Positions 10,232 through 21,925 of a stretch of DNA of 64,000 nt are shown here, piece after piece; within the stretch, counting starts at the first letter, position 1, and each line of letters opens with the position of its first letter. The position numbers and the translations under genes were made by a program. The DNA comes from Selaginella moellendorffii. Its lineage: Eukaryota; Streptophyta; Lycopodiopsida; Selaginellales; Selaginellaceae. The stretch spans positions 993,246 to 1,057,245 of the forward strand of contig NW_003314269.1 in the NCBI RefSeq assembly GCF_000143415.4. The letters are read 5' to 3'. The notes below the pieces were generated by a model, which did not search any database, had not been told where the DNA came from, and worked only from the letters and a program-made list of their open reading frames with translations.

Positions 10232-10998
10232 ATGAATTTGCACAGTAGAAAAACCACATCTCTCCTTGTTGTGATGGCGCTATGCTTGTGTTTCGTTGCT
10301 TCTTGTGGGGTATGGGTAAGGTATACAGAGAGGCCTCGACTAGGCCCCAGGCTAGCGCACTGATTTATCAGGTTCGGAGAATTCTACAAGGTGTACTTAA
10401 TCAGTCCCCGAACTTCAACACTGGTGAGCTGATTGTAGATGATCTTCCCATAATTGACGCGGTACATGTCGTCAAGATTAAGGTTTGGGTGTTGAACACT
10501 GTCTCATGTTCACCTACCGTCCTGGGGAGAACCACTGTACCAGGGAGTTCGTCGCCTCTCCTTGCAGCTATGTGGGAAGCAGCCGAGACCAGTGGATATG
10601 GTGGCATTACAGGCACCAATCAGTACTTGGAGATTCAGTGTATTCAAACTGATGGCGGCGGTACTGGTGCACAGCCAAGTGCGCCTATACCTGCACTCCC
10701 CACACCTGATGCTGCTGCACAAAGGAACTGGGACTGTCACGCCCACTATAATACCATGTTCAGCAAGGTCAATTATAAGGACAAGTATGAGGCTGGGACG
10801 TTACCACGGATGTTCGAAAGACATTCCCGCTGCATTCCTGAGGATCCACTCCTTAATAGAAAGGCTGGTTGTGAGCTTGTGCTGCACCTTCTTCTCACAT
10901 TCTCATTGTACATTTTCATAGTAGAGGAACGATGTCTCTCCTTCTCGTTGCGTCGGTGCTATGCCTGTGGTTTGTTGTTTCTCGCGGGGTGTTTATAA
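10232..10998 (+). CDS. Putative secreted protein, copy 1 (two exons)
   Basis: Exon 1 (10232-10315) encodes MNLHSRKTTSLLVVMALCLC and continues to a likely cleavage site near VASCG, so it is a signal peptide. A 56-nt GT-AG intron (10316-10371) joins in frame to exon 2 from 10372. The mature part holds TGELIVDDLPIIDAVHVVKI, a possible beta-rich domain, then a Gly/Ala/Pro-rich linker (GAQPSAPIPALPTPDAAA) and a segment with two cysteines. The last roughly 45 codons before TGA overlap the start of copy 2, so the true 3' end may be earlier or spliced. No family recognised. An extracellular role follows only from the signal peptide. Confidence 0.5.
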
Positions 10999-11440
10999 AC
11001 CCTACAAGGAGACCTGCTGCATTGACTCGGAGCAGGGCCGCTGCGATGATGAATACAATTGCGGATTTGCTAGGACATTTTATTAGATTCTGGAATGGTC
11101 AGAATGGTCGTCGCTCAGCGCTTCATAGCTTATGGTATAAGTACATGGTGAATAGACATGACTGTAGGGTCTGCTGACTAGGCAGATGATGAGGATGAAT
11201 GCTATGTCATCGATCCTCACTAACCCAGCTACGTGACGGGCGACTTGCTTGTAGACTATCGAGGGATTAAATATCCGGATTAAGGCTGGGGTTTTGAGCG
11301 AATATGCGTGTTCAGCTAACCCAGATTGGGGAAGGGAGATACCACTGGATCAGTTGCAGAAACATGCTGCGACTCTCGTGACAGCATTGGGGCAGGAATA
11401 TGCTAGCATTGCAGAGCAACTTCGCGTGAAGACGTACTAG
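10932..11440 (+). pseudogene. Putative secreted protein, copy 2 (probably broken)
   Basis: The start (10932) repeats the copy 1 signal-peptide region at nucleotide level (ATCTCTCCTT-like start, then LCLWFVVSRGV), and downstream there is a match to its core: TGDLLVDY against TGELIVDD, and IKAGVLSEYACSANP against the matching IKVWVL-SCSP part. The first frame stops at 11177. The conserved part lies in two other frames, with a shift around 11265, and ends at TAG 11438-11440. This suggests a tandem duplicate that has decayed, unless unrecognised introns rescue it. Confidence 0.45.
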
Positions 11441-11449
11441 TAAAAAAGT

Positions 11450-11861
11450 ATGGCCAGAAGCCCAGAAGCACAGCTTCAAACTCATCTGGTCTTAAATACA
11501 TGAACTCCTCAGGAAAGGCATAACGAAGCAATGCGAACAAGAATGCGGCTGGTGCCATAGACGAAATTCCCACAGTCCATGACGTGCTGTAAGTTGGAGA
11601 TATTTCTCAAGAGGTTTTCGTGGCTGTAACTCGTTTGATTTTTGTTTTCTTTGTGGTGGTGGTACAGAATGCCAGCGCAAAGATGCCAATTGATAAGGTG
11701 GTGACTCACGAAGATGCTGCAAGGGTTCAAGCCGCGGGAACAGTGGTGGAGTCGCACAGCGTGGTGGAATTGCAGCGACATTACAGTCCGCTGCGGACAA
11801 GAATGCAGCATCCGACTTTGAGCCCCGGGACGGGCAGGCTGGAAGGATTCCAAATGTGTAG
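11450..11861 (+). pseudogene. Seed-maturation-protein (SMP/LEA) remnant
   Basis: Segments typical of SMP-domain LEA proteins occur in order: a SNANKNAAGAIDEIP stretch (about 11535-11575), then after a possible intron (donor GTAAG near 11590, acceptor ending at 11666) KMPIDKVVTHEDAARVQAA (11680-11736), then SGGVAQRGGIAATLQSAADK in another frame (about 11740-11800) ending at TAG 11859-11861. SMP proteins are hydrophilic desiccation-protection proteins. A stop in the first segment, no clean phase across the intron and a frameshift near 11737 indicate a decayed gene. Similarity is recalled from the family pattern. Confidence 0.5.
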
Positions 11862-12045
11862 AGACTTCAAAATTTTGTTAAGGTTTTGTAAATGAACTGT
11901 TCATATTCATTTTTCATGGTCAATAATTTCGGGTTCAAGATGAAATGATTAACTTTCAACTTATGATCCTGATTCAAAACTTTTGACCTGAACTCTCATC
12001 AAGCTCGAAAAATTCCCTTATGAAATTTTCATAAGTTTTCTAACC

Positions 12046-12073
12046 TCCATATGGTCCTGCTTCCATTCTGATG
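12046..12073. repeat. 28-bp copy of the last Sas10 exon
   Basis: This stretch is identical to 12281-12308, which encodes the RMEAGPYG signature of the neighbouring Sas10/Utp3 gene on the minus strand. The flanks differ, so only a small piece was duplicated. Another loose repeat (AACTTTC-ACTTATG, TCCTGATTCAAAACT) links 11950-11980 with 12108-12140. Confidence 0.6.
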
Positions 12074-12226
12074 CCAAATTTCATCATTCTCAAGATGGAA
12101 GGATAACTTTCGACTTATGTAGTCCTGATTCAAAACTCTCGAAAAACATCATATCTGCAGAAGAGGCTTGACAACTTTCAAGTTCATTCCTTTTTTTTCA
12201 TATTTGTTAACATTTTTTAAGCATGA

Positions 12227-14805
12227 CTAACTTAATCTGACGCTTCTACTCAAATTTGTGCGGACACCAGTGGATTCCTCTCCATATGGTCCTGCTTCCA
12301 TTCTGATGTCCCGGACTTGTCCTTTTGGTCACCGCCTTTCCATGCGTCATCTGAGGAGCAAGACGAAAACGATGGTGAGCCCTGTGCTAGCATATAATCA
12401 TCTTACCTTGAATTTCTTCCGTAGATTCTTCGAGGCCTTTTTGCGATATGGTGTTCACGATTCTTCTCCATCTGTTGAATGCACAGGGAAAACAAATCAA
12501 ACAATTATGTTAAAGAGGAATGCCATGGCGTTACCTCGGTTTTAATGTGCCTTCTCGTCTCTTGCATGTCAAGTTCTGGTTTGGGAACAGGCTCCCTGCA
12601 CGACAATTATCAAAATTCCAGAGACTGAACAAGGCTATCAGCTTATTTTTTGTACTTGGCGGCCCTGGCGGCATCCTTGGCGAGTTTGATTGCTTTCGCT
12701 TCTTGATAAAACTCATCCTCTCGCTGTGTTTGACCATCATCGTCATCTTCGGATTGTTCAACAGGTGATTCCGCCCGACCAGAGGTCTGGACCTCACGCT
12801 TTCTTCTTCTTTCTCCAATGTGCTCCTTCACAGGCAGGTCGGTATCGCTTGAAATGATCTGCCAAGCCGCGTTTAGTGACAAGGCGTACTCGTTCTAAAC
12901 ACTCACTTTTGGCTTCTTTTGACGTTTTCCAGCTTCAGCAACAACTCGCGATATGGTTTTCGGCTGCGACTCTTGGTCAAGGGCACCCAAATCATCCTCC
13001 AAGTCATCCAGCAGCCCACGGTGCCTGCCATATGAATGTTGATGAAAAAGAAAGGTCTGGTGCTGTAGTCTCACCGTTTCGCCTCACGCCTTTTTCCAGT
13101 TTGGAGTTCTGAAACTCTAGTCTGCTCCAGTAACTGCTCACGTCTAGCTTTTTCTTGTAGTCTTTCCATCTCTCTTAGCATGTTTCTGCTTTCTTCTCCG
13201 ACAAACTGTGGCTGTAAGACAGAATTGTTATATATACGTATTCAGAGATACCTGTTCAGCTGGCTTAGCATTTTGGACGTTGTGCCGCGAATGTTTGGAT
13301 TTATGGTTTCCATTTGCAGTCGCCTTTGACTCCTGCTGAACTAATTCATTACATATATTTTGAAAGCTAATGGTGATAAGAGATTCCTGTACCTTTACTT
13401 CATCCTTAGCGGAATCCTCCTGTTGTGGCAACTTGGAAGTATCTAGTACCATATGTTTATCAATTTGTTGTTGCAGTTTCTTGTCTATTGGACGTACCTG
13501 GTGTTGATCACCATATTTATTTGGAATATCACAAAAATAATGCACAAACTCACCTTGTCAAGCAACGTCCGAATTTCAACCAGCTTTGCAATCACTGGAT
13601 GATCACAGACTGATCGCCCTTCTGCTTTGAGAAGCAGATAAAAAACGATAGTTCGGCAGTAACTCAAAAGAAGCATATGCTTCATTTCCATGTAGTTTTT
13701 GCCCTCTCTAGTTGCGAAGTTCCCGTCCTCCAACTGTTAACAATAGAGAAATGTAAGTGTTACGAAGCCACTGCTAAGACGTATTTACCTTCTTTAAGAG
13801 GGTTGCACTTTATGTTCCAGCTCGTGCAGCGCCTCCTTTAATTCAGTTAGAAGGCCAACAAGCTCTGGAGCATTACTGTAAACAACGTGAGAATTAACTG
13901 ACGAACTTGATTTGAGAAGATCGCCTCACCTCATTACAACTTGCAACTTTTCATCCTTGGAAAGAGAGTCAAAATCTTTCTTTACTTTCTCAATGGGTAC
14001 ATCTGATGTTTTGTCTTTGACCTTGTCTTTGACCAACTGATCACTTCGCTCTACGAGTTTCTGTGAATATCATTCGAGGTCAATATGTAATATAATCAAA
14101 ACTGTCTTGTACCTCCAAGGTATCAGTTTCTTCAGGTATGTCTTCATCAGAAACCTGGTCAAAATCTTCCGGTCGATGGCTTTCTGCTATTTTTTGTTGT
14201 ATTCGTCGAGCTTCATCTTCTTCCAGTGCAGGCAATTCATCGTCACTTGATTGTATCTGATAAAAATTTCTCAATACGTACAGTTGACAAAGAGAAGAAA
14301 CCTCACCTCGTAATCGATGTTATCAGCTCGGTAGTAGTCTCTTTTGCGTTTACCCCAGTCTGCCTTCTCTTTCTCATCTTCATCTTCTATGATTCCTGTT
14401 TTCTGCCTCAAGTATTTTGCCTGTTTTTCAACTGGAAAAATAATAAACAGTTAGTGTATCGTGACTATAAGGACATAGTCGGAGTTACTTTTGGCAGCCA
14501 TGTCATCGAGTTCCTCTTCTCCCATGTCTTCGTCCTCCTGTAACAGACGTTGCATATTATAACTTCAGAAATACCAAGCAGCCGTGTTACCTCATCTTCA
14601 CTTTCTTCCCCCTGTAGAAAATGAAAACAAACTCTTGTTTTAGACAGCAGAAGAACGAAAATTGACTATCACACCTTCAGATAAAAAACTGGATTTAATT
14701 CTTCGTCATCCCCAGAGTCTGTTGAAGATCATTAGCTAAATGAATGTATGCGCAGGAACTGAGTACCTGTTGGCTCCAGTGATAGTTTGTCCCGGTTCTT
14801 ATGAA
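12227..14805 (-). pseudogene. Sas10/Utp3 (small-subunit processome) pseudogene
   Basis: Minus-strand exons match the order of plant Sas10/Utp3 proteins: HKNRDKLSLEPT (about 14770-14805), acidic exons (EEELDDMAAK), ELPALEEDEARRIQQKIA (14190-14240), APELVGLLTELKEALHELEH (13815-13870), EMKHMLLLSYCRTIVFYLLL (13620-13690), EDEFYQEAKAIKLAKDAARA (about 12650-12730), QMEKNR (12450-12471) and a last exon with RMEAGPYG (12227-12350). The family acts in nucleolar 18S rRNA processing. Lesions include a one-base loss near 13800, a stop after AAKYKK at about 12640, a shift after QMEKNR and another in the last exon. The first exon is not found upstream of 14805. Introns are short. A functional copy presumably exists elsewhere. 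Confidence 0.75.
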
Positions 14806-17800
14806 CTGCAAGCTCAAAAATCAGTTAAAATCCAACAGAAAAGTCCCTCAACAACTCTCTAACCCAAACAGAGACTCAACTCCTTTAGATTCCCTCCAAA
14901 CACAATAGATTCTCAAGCTCATTTTAAGGCCATTGCACTAAGATGGCTACGAATTGCACTAGATCAGAATGCAATGGAAGATTTAGCACTAATACAATCT
15001 TGTGACACACTTAAGGCAAAAGAAACCCGCAAATTCCACCCTTAAACAAATAATCAACTCGAAAATTTTCTTCTCAAATACAATAACTTCACTCCAAAGT
15101 CAAACTTCAAACTTTATACAGAACTTCAAAGATGGGATTCAAGCCTAGTGAGTCAACTAAATACATCAACTACTCATCCAAGGCCAAGATTCTTCCCTGC
15201 TCCACACTCAAATTGAAACTGAAACTAAAACTAAAAAAGGATATAAGTCCCACTAAAAAAAAAACCTTTCAAAGTTTTGAGGATGGAGTCCTTAACTCAC
15301 ATTCTTTTATATTGCCTCTGCTTAAATACTCATTAACCTGTTAAAAATTAATTAATTTTTTAACCTTTTCTCACACTTATTTTTATTCATAATACAATTG
15401 TATTGTCCTACCCCCAAGATTGTAAGGTTTTCTTACAATTTTACACTTTTTTTGTTGTTGATGTGAGATCTCATAGTTGATGTAAATATCCCACTAATTC
15501 GTTTATGAACTTTGAGAAATTTTTTCTTCTTCTTGGACATTTTTTATTATTGCGAAAGTTTTCGTAGATTATTGACATTCATAGTTAATTTGATGATGGT
15601 TGCATGACATATTACACCTTTAAATTAAGATGTTAATTTGGGCACTCTCTCTTTAAGATAAATATGAAATTTGTCTAAGTACCTGATTATTCTCTCTCTA
15701 CACAAAGTTAATAAGTCCTAAAACTAAGTTTTAGTGCATGCTAGCCCCAAGAGTTAATTTTTTCGAGGAGGGGGCCTGGGGTTTGTGCCCTCATGTACTT
15801 AAATAATATGGAGAAAGCAAGTATGAGAATGTCTAAGTTAGAGACTGAGCCTAGCCTGGCCACTAATTTCAGCTGTCTTGGACTGGACTCGCTCTTCTCA
15901 AGGCCTTGTGCCTCTACTCTCCTGAAGCACGCTAGTGCTCATATGTGGGCTAAGTCTCACTACTTGGGTGGAGACTCGTGCTCCTCCCTAGCTAGTGGAG
16001 TCTTCAACTTGACAATGTCATAATTCACTGTTGTGGATGAGTCTAAGGCTCATTTAAACTAAGTTCGGGCTAAGTTAGAACTCTCAACGGTGTTATCATG
16101 GACATGTGATTGCTGAGCAATCGAGTGAGATGAAAGAGTCATGGTTGACTAGTCTTACTAGTGTTGATGAAATGAGAGCTTGTAGCTCTTAACCAAATGG
16201 GAAGTTTGGAGACTAAGTTCCTACTCGAGATGACTCAATGATCGATAAGGGTGAAGACTAACTCAGAACTTGAAGGGTCAAAACATATCTTCCAGAGACT
16301 AAAGGAACTAAGAGTGATTAAGGTACTACCTTGACCAATGTGGTCGCAGAAGTCAAAAGGTGTAATGTGCATAAGCACACTACGAGTTAGACTTAGTGAA
16401 AGCGAAGTCTAGAATATGTGAACTTGAACTCAAAAGTTGAAAATGAAGAGTCTAATGAGAAAGATATTGAATGGCGATGACAAGTTCGTCTTGTCATGAG
16501 GACAACGTGAGCGTGTGGCTCAGGCCTTCAAGCTTAGTGTGAGTCTCATGCTCGCAGGTGGATGATAAAGCAGTGACTTTTTGGGTTTGTCCTCACTACG
16601 GTTCTAACTTAGTATGTGTTGTGATTGTGATGACTAAGATGACCCTAGGTGAGTTGTACCTTAAGGTGAACACAAAAGTCACCTTACCTCATCGTGACCC
16701 TTTAACCCTCAGATGTTGCAGAAGTGTGTAAGGTAGAAATAGGGAGACTGCTAGGCCCTTGATGTACCTTAGTGCACAAAACACCTTGAAGTGAGGAGGG
16801 TACAAGGCCTCTTAATTTAAGTATGCCTTTGACAATTGGAGTTCACTAGTTGGGATGGTACAACTACTTGGAATGATCATCCTAGTCTATGCTGGATGCA
16901 CATGTGACGAGGGTGGGGTCTATGGGTTCAAGTCCAAGACTCTAGTGCTTGAAGTGGTGAGGGTTGGGACTGGGTAATTGGTCCCTAACCCTTGTGTGAT
17001 TCAAAAGTTGGAGGTGAACTGGACTTGAAGCAAAGGTGAAGTTGGTGTTGTGCACAATACACGTGATGAATGGATGCTAAATTGAAAAAGCTTGATAGGG
17101 TGAAATATAACTTAAAATATTTTTTAAAAAAGAAATGTGTGTAATATAACATCCCAACAGCTTAAATTCACTTAGATTCATCATTTGTATTTATTCTGCA
17201 TCCTTGCTCTCATCTTTTGTTCATAAATTCTCTTTTTAAAATTTATTTAAATTATTTAAAAAATATTTTTAACAACTTTTTTTAAAGAATTGTTTAGTAT
17301 TTTCTTACATTCATTTGGGTTTTTCACTAATTTTCAATTTGAAAAAAAAATTCATTCTCAAAATTGGTATATATGATCTTTTCTTAGATTTTTTATTCTT
17401 TTCAAATTTCATATCCATGCTTTGTTATTTTTATTCTCACATTCTGAAATATTTCTACTCAAAAAATTAATATTTTTAATATTTTTTTTTGTTAAACTTT
17501 TTTTTCTAAGATTTCCCCTTATGAAATCCTCATCCATCTTTAATAGTACTATTGATCTTTTCTTCATTCGAGATTATCCTAAGAAATCTTAAGCTACTTT
17601 TCATGGTGTTACTTTATTATTTTTAAGATATCCTTATGGAACCTTAATCTTCTTGTTTTAAAAGATGATGCCCTATCATTTTCAAAATTCCCCTATGAAA
17701 ATTCACAGTTTTTTATTTAACAAAAGTTCTATTAGTCCTTGCTTTTTCTGAGATTCTTTTATAAAATCTTTGATTTTCTTTCGTTAATGGTGTTAACTTT

Positions 17801-18245
17801 GTTATTTTGAATTTTTTTTGGGAAATCCTCATTTTCTTTTTTTTGCAAAAGTTCTATTAGCCTTTGCTTTTTTTGAGATTTCTTTATATTTACATATTCC
17901 AAAGTTTTAAAATCTTATTAAAAATACTTGGTGCATTTTTATATTCTTTCAAGTTGATTGAAATGTCTTTCTTAATCAGAAAAGATACTTTCTTTGAATT
18001 GTTATTTGTTGTTTCATTTGCAAAAAGAATTTATTAAGCTTTTTCTTTTATCTTTAGGTTTTATATTATTTTTGATGATGATACTCTTTTTTTCTGCATT
18101 CCTGTCAAGTCTCCTAGAATTTTTTTTAATTCTTTTTTATTTGTTGTTTTTTTTAAATTTTTTTTAAATTTTTTTTTACTTATTTTTCCTTTTTCTTATT
18201 TATTTTTTTTATCATGACCTTTAAGTACTTATATTTTACATCAAA
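14806..18245. other. AT-rich gene-poor DNA with decayed transposon sequence
   Basis: No supported gene. 14806-15720 and 17080-18245 are AT-rich with long T runs. 15720-17080 is different: G+T-rich, almost without CG, and without long frames. Its strand complement resembles the debris near 34680-34760 (a TGGGTT-C-AGTCC / CTCTAGTGCTTG block at about 16925-16960), so it is probably an old LTR-element internal region decayed by C-to-T change. Confidence 0.4.
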
Positions 18246-18249
18246 CTAC

Positions 18250-18693
18250 TTCAGATGTGATTTGAAATGTCTATATATTTCTTTGGATCCTTTGAATTTT
18301 CATATGTATTATGGCTTCTTCATGTACACACTTAAAAAACTCTAGATTGAAGTAGCACAAAGTGCTTGTGGATGCCTGTCCTACACTAAGGGTGTGTAAA
18401 ACAAAGGTAATATCTAATATATATCAAGGGGCTTTGTTGTGTTTCAAGGCTCCCAAGTTGGAAGATTTTGATTTAGAATCTTCTAATTGAGTGTTTCAGC
18501 AGTAGTGTATGTATACCCTATCCCAAGTAGCACTGGAAGGATATGATCATGTTAAAAGGTAGTGAAGTTGAGTTAGTTGCAACATTGCAAGTTACTTCAT
18601 GTGAATATGAATCTTGATATGGAGGAGCTGCTGTTGGGCTGCCCACTACTTAAGAAATCTAATATTTTCCTGAAAGCCAAAGCAGAATTCCAG
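18250..18693 (+). pseudogene. F-box/LRR-type gene A, 5' side of the insertion
   Basis: This stretch is a diverged copy of 41440-41670 in the neighbouring F-box pseudogene (shared block GTGGATGCCTG-CCTACACTAAGGGTGTGTAAA). Fragments such as FKAPKLEDFDLES and MEELLLGCPLLKKSNIF look like leucine-rich-repeat C-terminal parts of F-box proteins. The frame ending KAKAEFQ reaches exactly the TCCAG target duplication and resumes after the retrotransposon at 40703. Earlier stops in this segment show it was decaying as well. Confidence 0.5.
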
Positions 18694-20580
18694 TGTAAGT
18701 GACTAATTTTTCCATTCTACTTTAGTCACTTAACCACACTTCCGACCACTTAGAGGAGTCTCACTCACAACCTCCATATGTCCTATTTTAGACTTGGGCT
18801 TGCTAGCCCCAAGAATGGCATCCTCGCCACTCAACGTTTGCACTTGGTCCAAGTGCTCCACATGTCCGATCCCATGAATGACATCCCAAGGTACCACTGA
18901 CATATCGGCCCGTTATGCTAAGGCCATGCCCATTCACCTTGGTCACATCGGTGGTCTGACACCACTTACATCATAGTCCCGTCTCCCAAAGACTGGGCCA
19001 TCCGTCCATGAATGATCATCCCAGATCCACTCCTTAGCATACTTAGGATGCCCATAGACATGGGGAATAGCCTTCCCCAATATCCCCTGCCCATGGCCGT
19101 GTTCGCCAACACTGCTATTGGACCAAGGCCCACAGGCCCGTCCACTAAGTCCCATGGTTCTCTGGGACTTCCTCCTCACATGACTGTATCCTTGGTTTCT
19201 ACACTATAGGACGACTCCTCTTCCTTTTCACAGTCTGGGACTTTGGGGCAACATTTCGGAACACCACGGCCTTACGCGAGCCTTGTGGGTACTCTCCCCG
19301 CCTTCCGCCTTTGGGTGCTCTAGCCATGGGCTTAGAGCGAGGTTCCGTTGAGCCACGCCTAGTATCCAAGTAGGCAGTGCCACCCACACTTGGACTAGGA
19401 GCATCGGCCAGTCGATCTCCTGGGGGAACTAGAGCCAGCTCTTGAACACTTCATCAAGCTACCCTGTTTGTCAGTCCGTGTTCACTCTAATCTTGGACTT
19501 CTCAGTGGGCAACTCATCACCCAACACTGGGTACAGCCTTCCTGGGCCAAACTGGCCTTTCCTGGCCAAACTGGCTCCATTGCAGTCCTCCCCCTTACTA
19601 TACTTTTGGAGCTCACCAAACCCCCTAGGGTTTGGGAGACGAACGCTGGGGGGTTTGGTGAGACGAACGCTTTGGGCTTTCACCCTCTTAGACTCGAACT
19701 CGGACTCGGACTCGGCCTCGGTCTAGTCTCGACCTCGGACTCCATCTCGGGCTCTATCTCGGATCCATCTCGGTGTAAGCTCCTGAGTTTGGACTTCCCG
19801 AGAGGTCACCTAGCCCAATACTATTCAAACCCAAGGACGCTTAACCCTAAATATCCCAAGACCCTTAACCGATTGAAAAAGGGGGTGCACTCCTGTTCAT
19901 GGGCCCTTTCCTTCTATATTTGAACCTTTATGGATCGCTTCTCGAGTCGTTCTCTTTGGTTGCTTACACTTGGACTCCATCTCAGATTCCATCTCGGGTC
20001 CTTCTCGGACTCGATCTCGAATTCCATCTCGGGTCCATCTCGGACTCCGTCTCGGTCCATCTCGGACTCCACTTCGGACTCCTCTTCGGACTCCAACTCG
20101 GGTCCATCTCGGACTCCACTTCGGACTCCACTTCGGACTCCACTTCGGACTCCAACTCGGGTCCATCTCGGACTCCACTTTGGACTCCACTTCGGACTCC
20201 TCTTTGGACTCCAACTCGGGTCCATCTCGGACTCCACTTCGGACTCCAACTCGGGTCCATCTCGGCCTCCACTTCGGACTTCGTCTCAATCCATCTCGGA
20301 CTCCACTTTGGACTCCACTTCGAACTCCAACTCAGGTCCATCTCGAACACTTCCATGTGTCATGTGTTGGTCCTTTTTGGGTCCCTTTTTGGAGCCTCGC
20401 TTATTGCTCGCTTCGTGCTCGTTCATCGAGCACTTTGTTGGGAGTTCCACTCCCGCTCTGGACCTTTCAAGTCGGAGCTTTTGGTCCAAACGTGTTACAC
20501 TCGTTTGGCTTTCGCTTTGGCCACTGCCACATGGCACCCTTCCGGCTCCACTTTGGGGTGTAGGGATTTTGTGTCTCACA
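18694..20580 (-). repeat. 3' LTR of the 22-kb element
   Basis: Read on the minus strand it begins TGTGAGACACAAAATCCC and ends in CACTTACA. It contains a long array of GAGTCC/GGACTC-type repeats (about 19690-20345) interrupted by a 195-bp TRIM LTR. It aligns over its length with 36801-38567, 38896-40697 and 58229-59548. All long frames here come from the array and are not genes. Confidence 0.85.
19774..19968 (-). repeat. Solo TRIM LTR nested in the 3' LTR
   Basis: A TGTAAGCTCC...GGTTGCTTACA unit of 195 bp, the same family as the complete TRIM at 56513-57105. The flanks CTCGG (19769-19773) and CTTGG (19969-19973) look like a 5-bp target duplication with one change. It sits inside the hexamer array. 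Confidence 0.8.
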
Positions 20581-20594
20581 ACTCCACCACCCCT
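20581..20594 (-). other. Polypurine tract of the 22-kb element
   Basis: Minus-strand AGGGGTGGTGGAGT lies directly before the TG of the 3' LTR, the expected place for the plus-strand primer of reverse transcription. Confidence 0.6.
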
Positions 20595-21903
20595 AGACGA
20601 AGTTCGATGTCCTCATTGAACGGTAAACCATTGTTATAAAGTAACACCAACATGTATTACCCTTTCAATCTTTAGCACCTAGCCAATATTCGTCAATGGT
20701 ATGACACCAAAGGCTCACCATGCCTTGTCCATCCTCTAAGGGGTATAGCCTCTCCAACTTAGAGGCTCATTCGACCACTTGTGGTGGTTCTCTCCTTTTA
20801 TTGGTTTAGTTCTCACTAAACGTGTTAGAGACAACTTCTCTAACTCAATCTCACTACTCATTCTCGAGTGGTCTCACTTTCGATCGATATAACCCTTGCA
20901 CTTTGGAACTTTTAACTCTGACTTCTCGAAGTTAATTTCCCTAGTGTCTCCAACACTTCGCATTGCACATATTGTGCAACTCCAATTCCCCATCCTAGGA
21001 AGTTCTCTACTTGAGGGCAACATCATCCTATCTTCGATTTCATACCACATTTGGCACTAAGTTCTAGTTATCATAATTTGTACTAGGGCTGTCCACGGCC
21101 TTATCATTTGGCTTCCTTACCGCTCCCACCCTTGGAACTTCCACTTTCGCCACATTGGAGCAATTGGGAATCCATCCTTGGGAACACATTGCCTTTCCCA
21201 CAATCCATTAGCACCCAACACCTTAGTGTTCTTGGCCTAACTTTGCCATTTGGATTCTTTCCCATGATTCCCATAGCTCTTTACTTAGCCACTAGTATTT
21301 TGCTCTTATCCTTGATTGTTGCACCCAGCAACATAGGATCGCTACCTCCATTTCCGAGGTATCTTTTCGGTTCCATAGTAAAGACTTTCCTTTGCCAAGT
21401 CCGGAGGGTGTTCACCCTTAGTACATCTCTTTAGCATCTTTTGCTGTGGGCTCTATCTACGGCCCAACTTTGTGACCTTCCCATGGGTCTCTTATAAAGA
21501 CTACTTTCCTTGGACTCATTATGCCATCACATTGACATATCTCATTTCCCTTAGGTGTCCTTCTCACTTAATCACCTTGACCAAGCCACACCATTATCAA
21601 TAGTTCCAATTAACATTTTGAACTTGGAATTTTATCCCTTAACCTCACAAGGACCTTGTCTTTGTTTTGGCCATAAGATCCCCTAGTGATCTAACCTTGG
21701 CACATTAACAGGTTTGCCAATAGGTATTAGGTCTTCTAGACCTTTAAGTTGTTGACCATGACCCCGAGGGCATCCCCCACACTTGGCGGTGCACCCAAGC
21801 CAACCCTTCCAACTAAGGGTCCATAACAACTGAGACTGGGTGTCCCCATCTCATTCACCACGTCCTTGGTGCCACTTGCATCAAAGTGTTAAAGTTAGAT
21901 AAA
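20595..21903. other. Decayed LTR-element internal DNA
   Basis: No gene. Short frames only. A block near 21766-21850 (GGGCATCCC-C-CTTGGC-GTG, CAAGCC, GTCCAT) recurs in diverged form at 34617-34700 just beyond the DNA element, so both sides belong to related retroelement debris. Confidence 0.45.
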
Positions 21904-21925
21904 GCTCTATTTCGTTAAAGTGGGA
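21904..21925 (+). repeat. Left terminal inverted repeat, copy 1
   Basis: Twenty-two bases starting GCTCTATTTCG, identical to 41839-41860 and exactly complementary to 34545-34566 and 56071-56092. It is followed by an inner short palindrome (GTGGGA-ATTGTCATTA-TCCCAC). Confidence 0.9.

Noticed and set aside
10282-10371. Frame start at 10282 (MLVFRCFLWG) as the true start of the secreted-protein gene
   Set aside because: It reads through a good GT-AG intron in the wrong frame of exon 1; the start at 10232 gives a signal peptide that joins exon 2 in frame.
19682-20620. Long frames in all six readings (up to about 246 codons) of Ser-Asp, Arg-Thr or Gly-Leu type
   Set aside because: They arise from the GAGTCC/GGACTC array of an LTR, which contains no stops in any frame. 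No domain and no splice context; the same occurs at 36950-37600 and 39830-40450.
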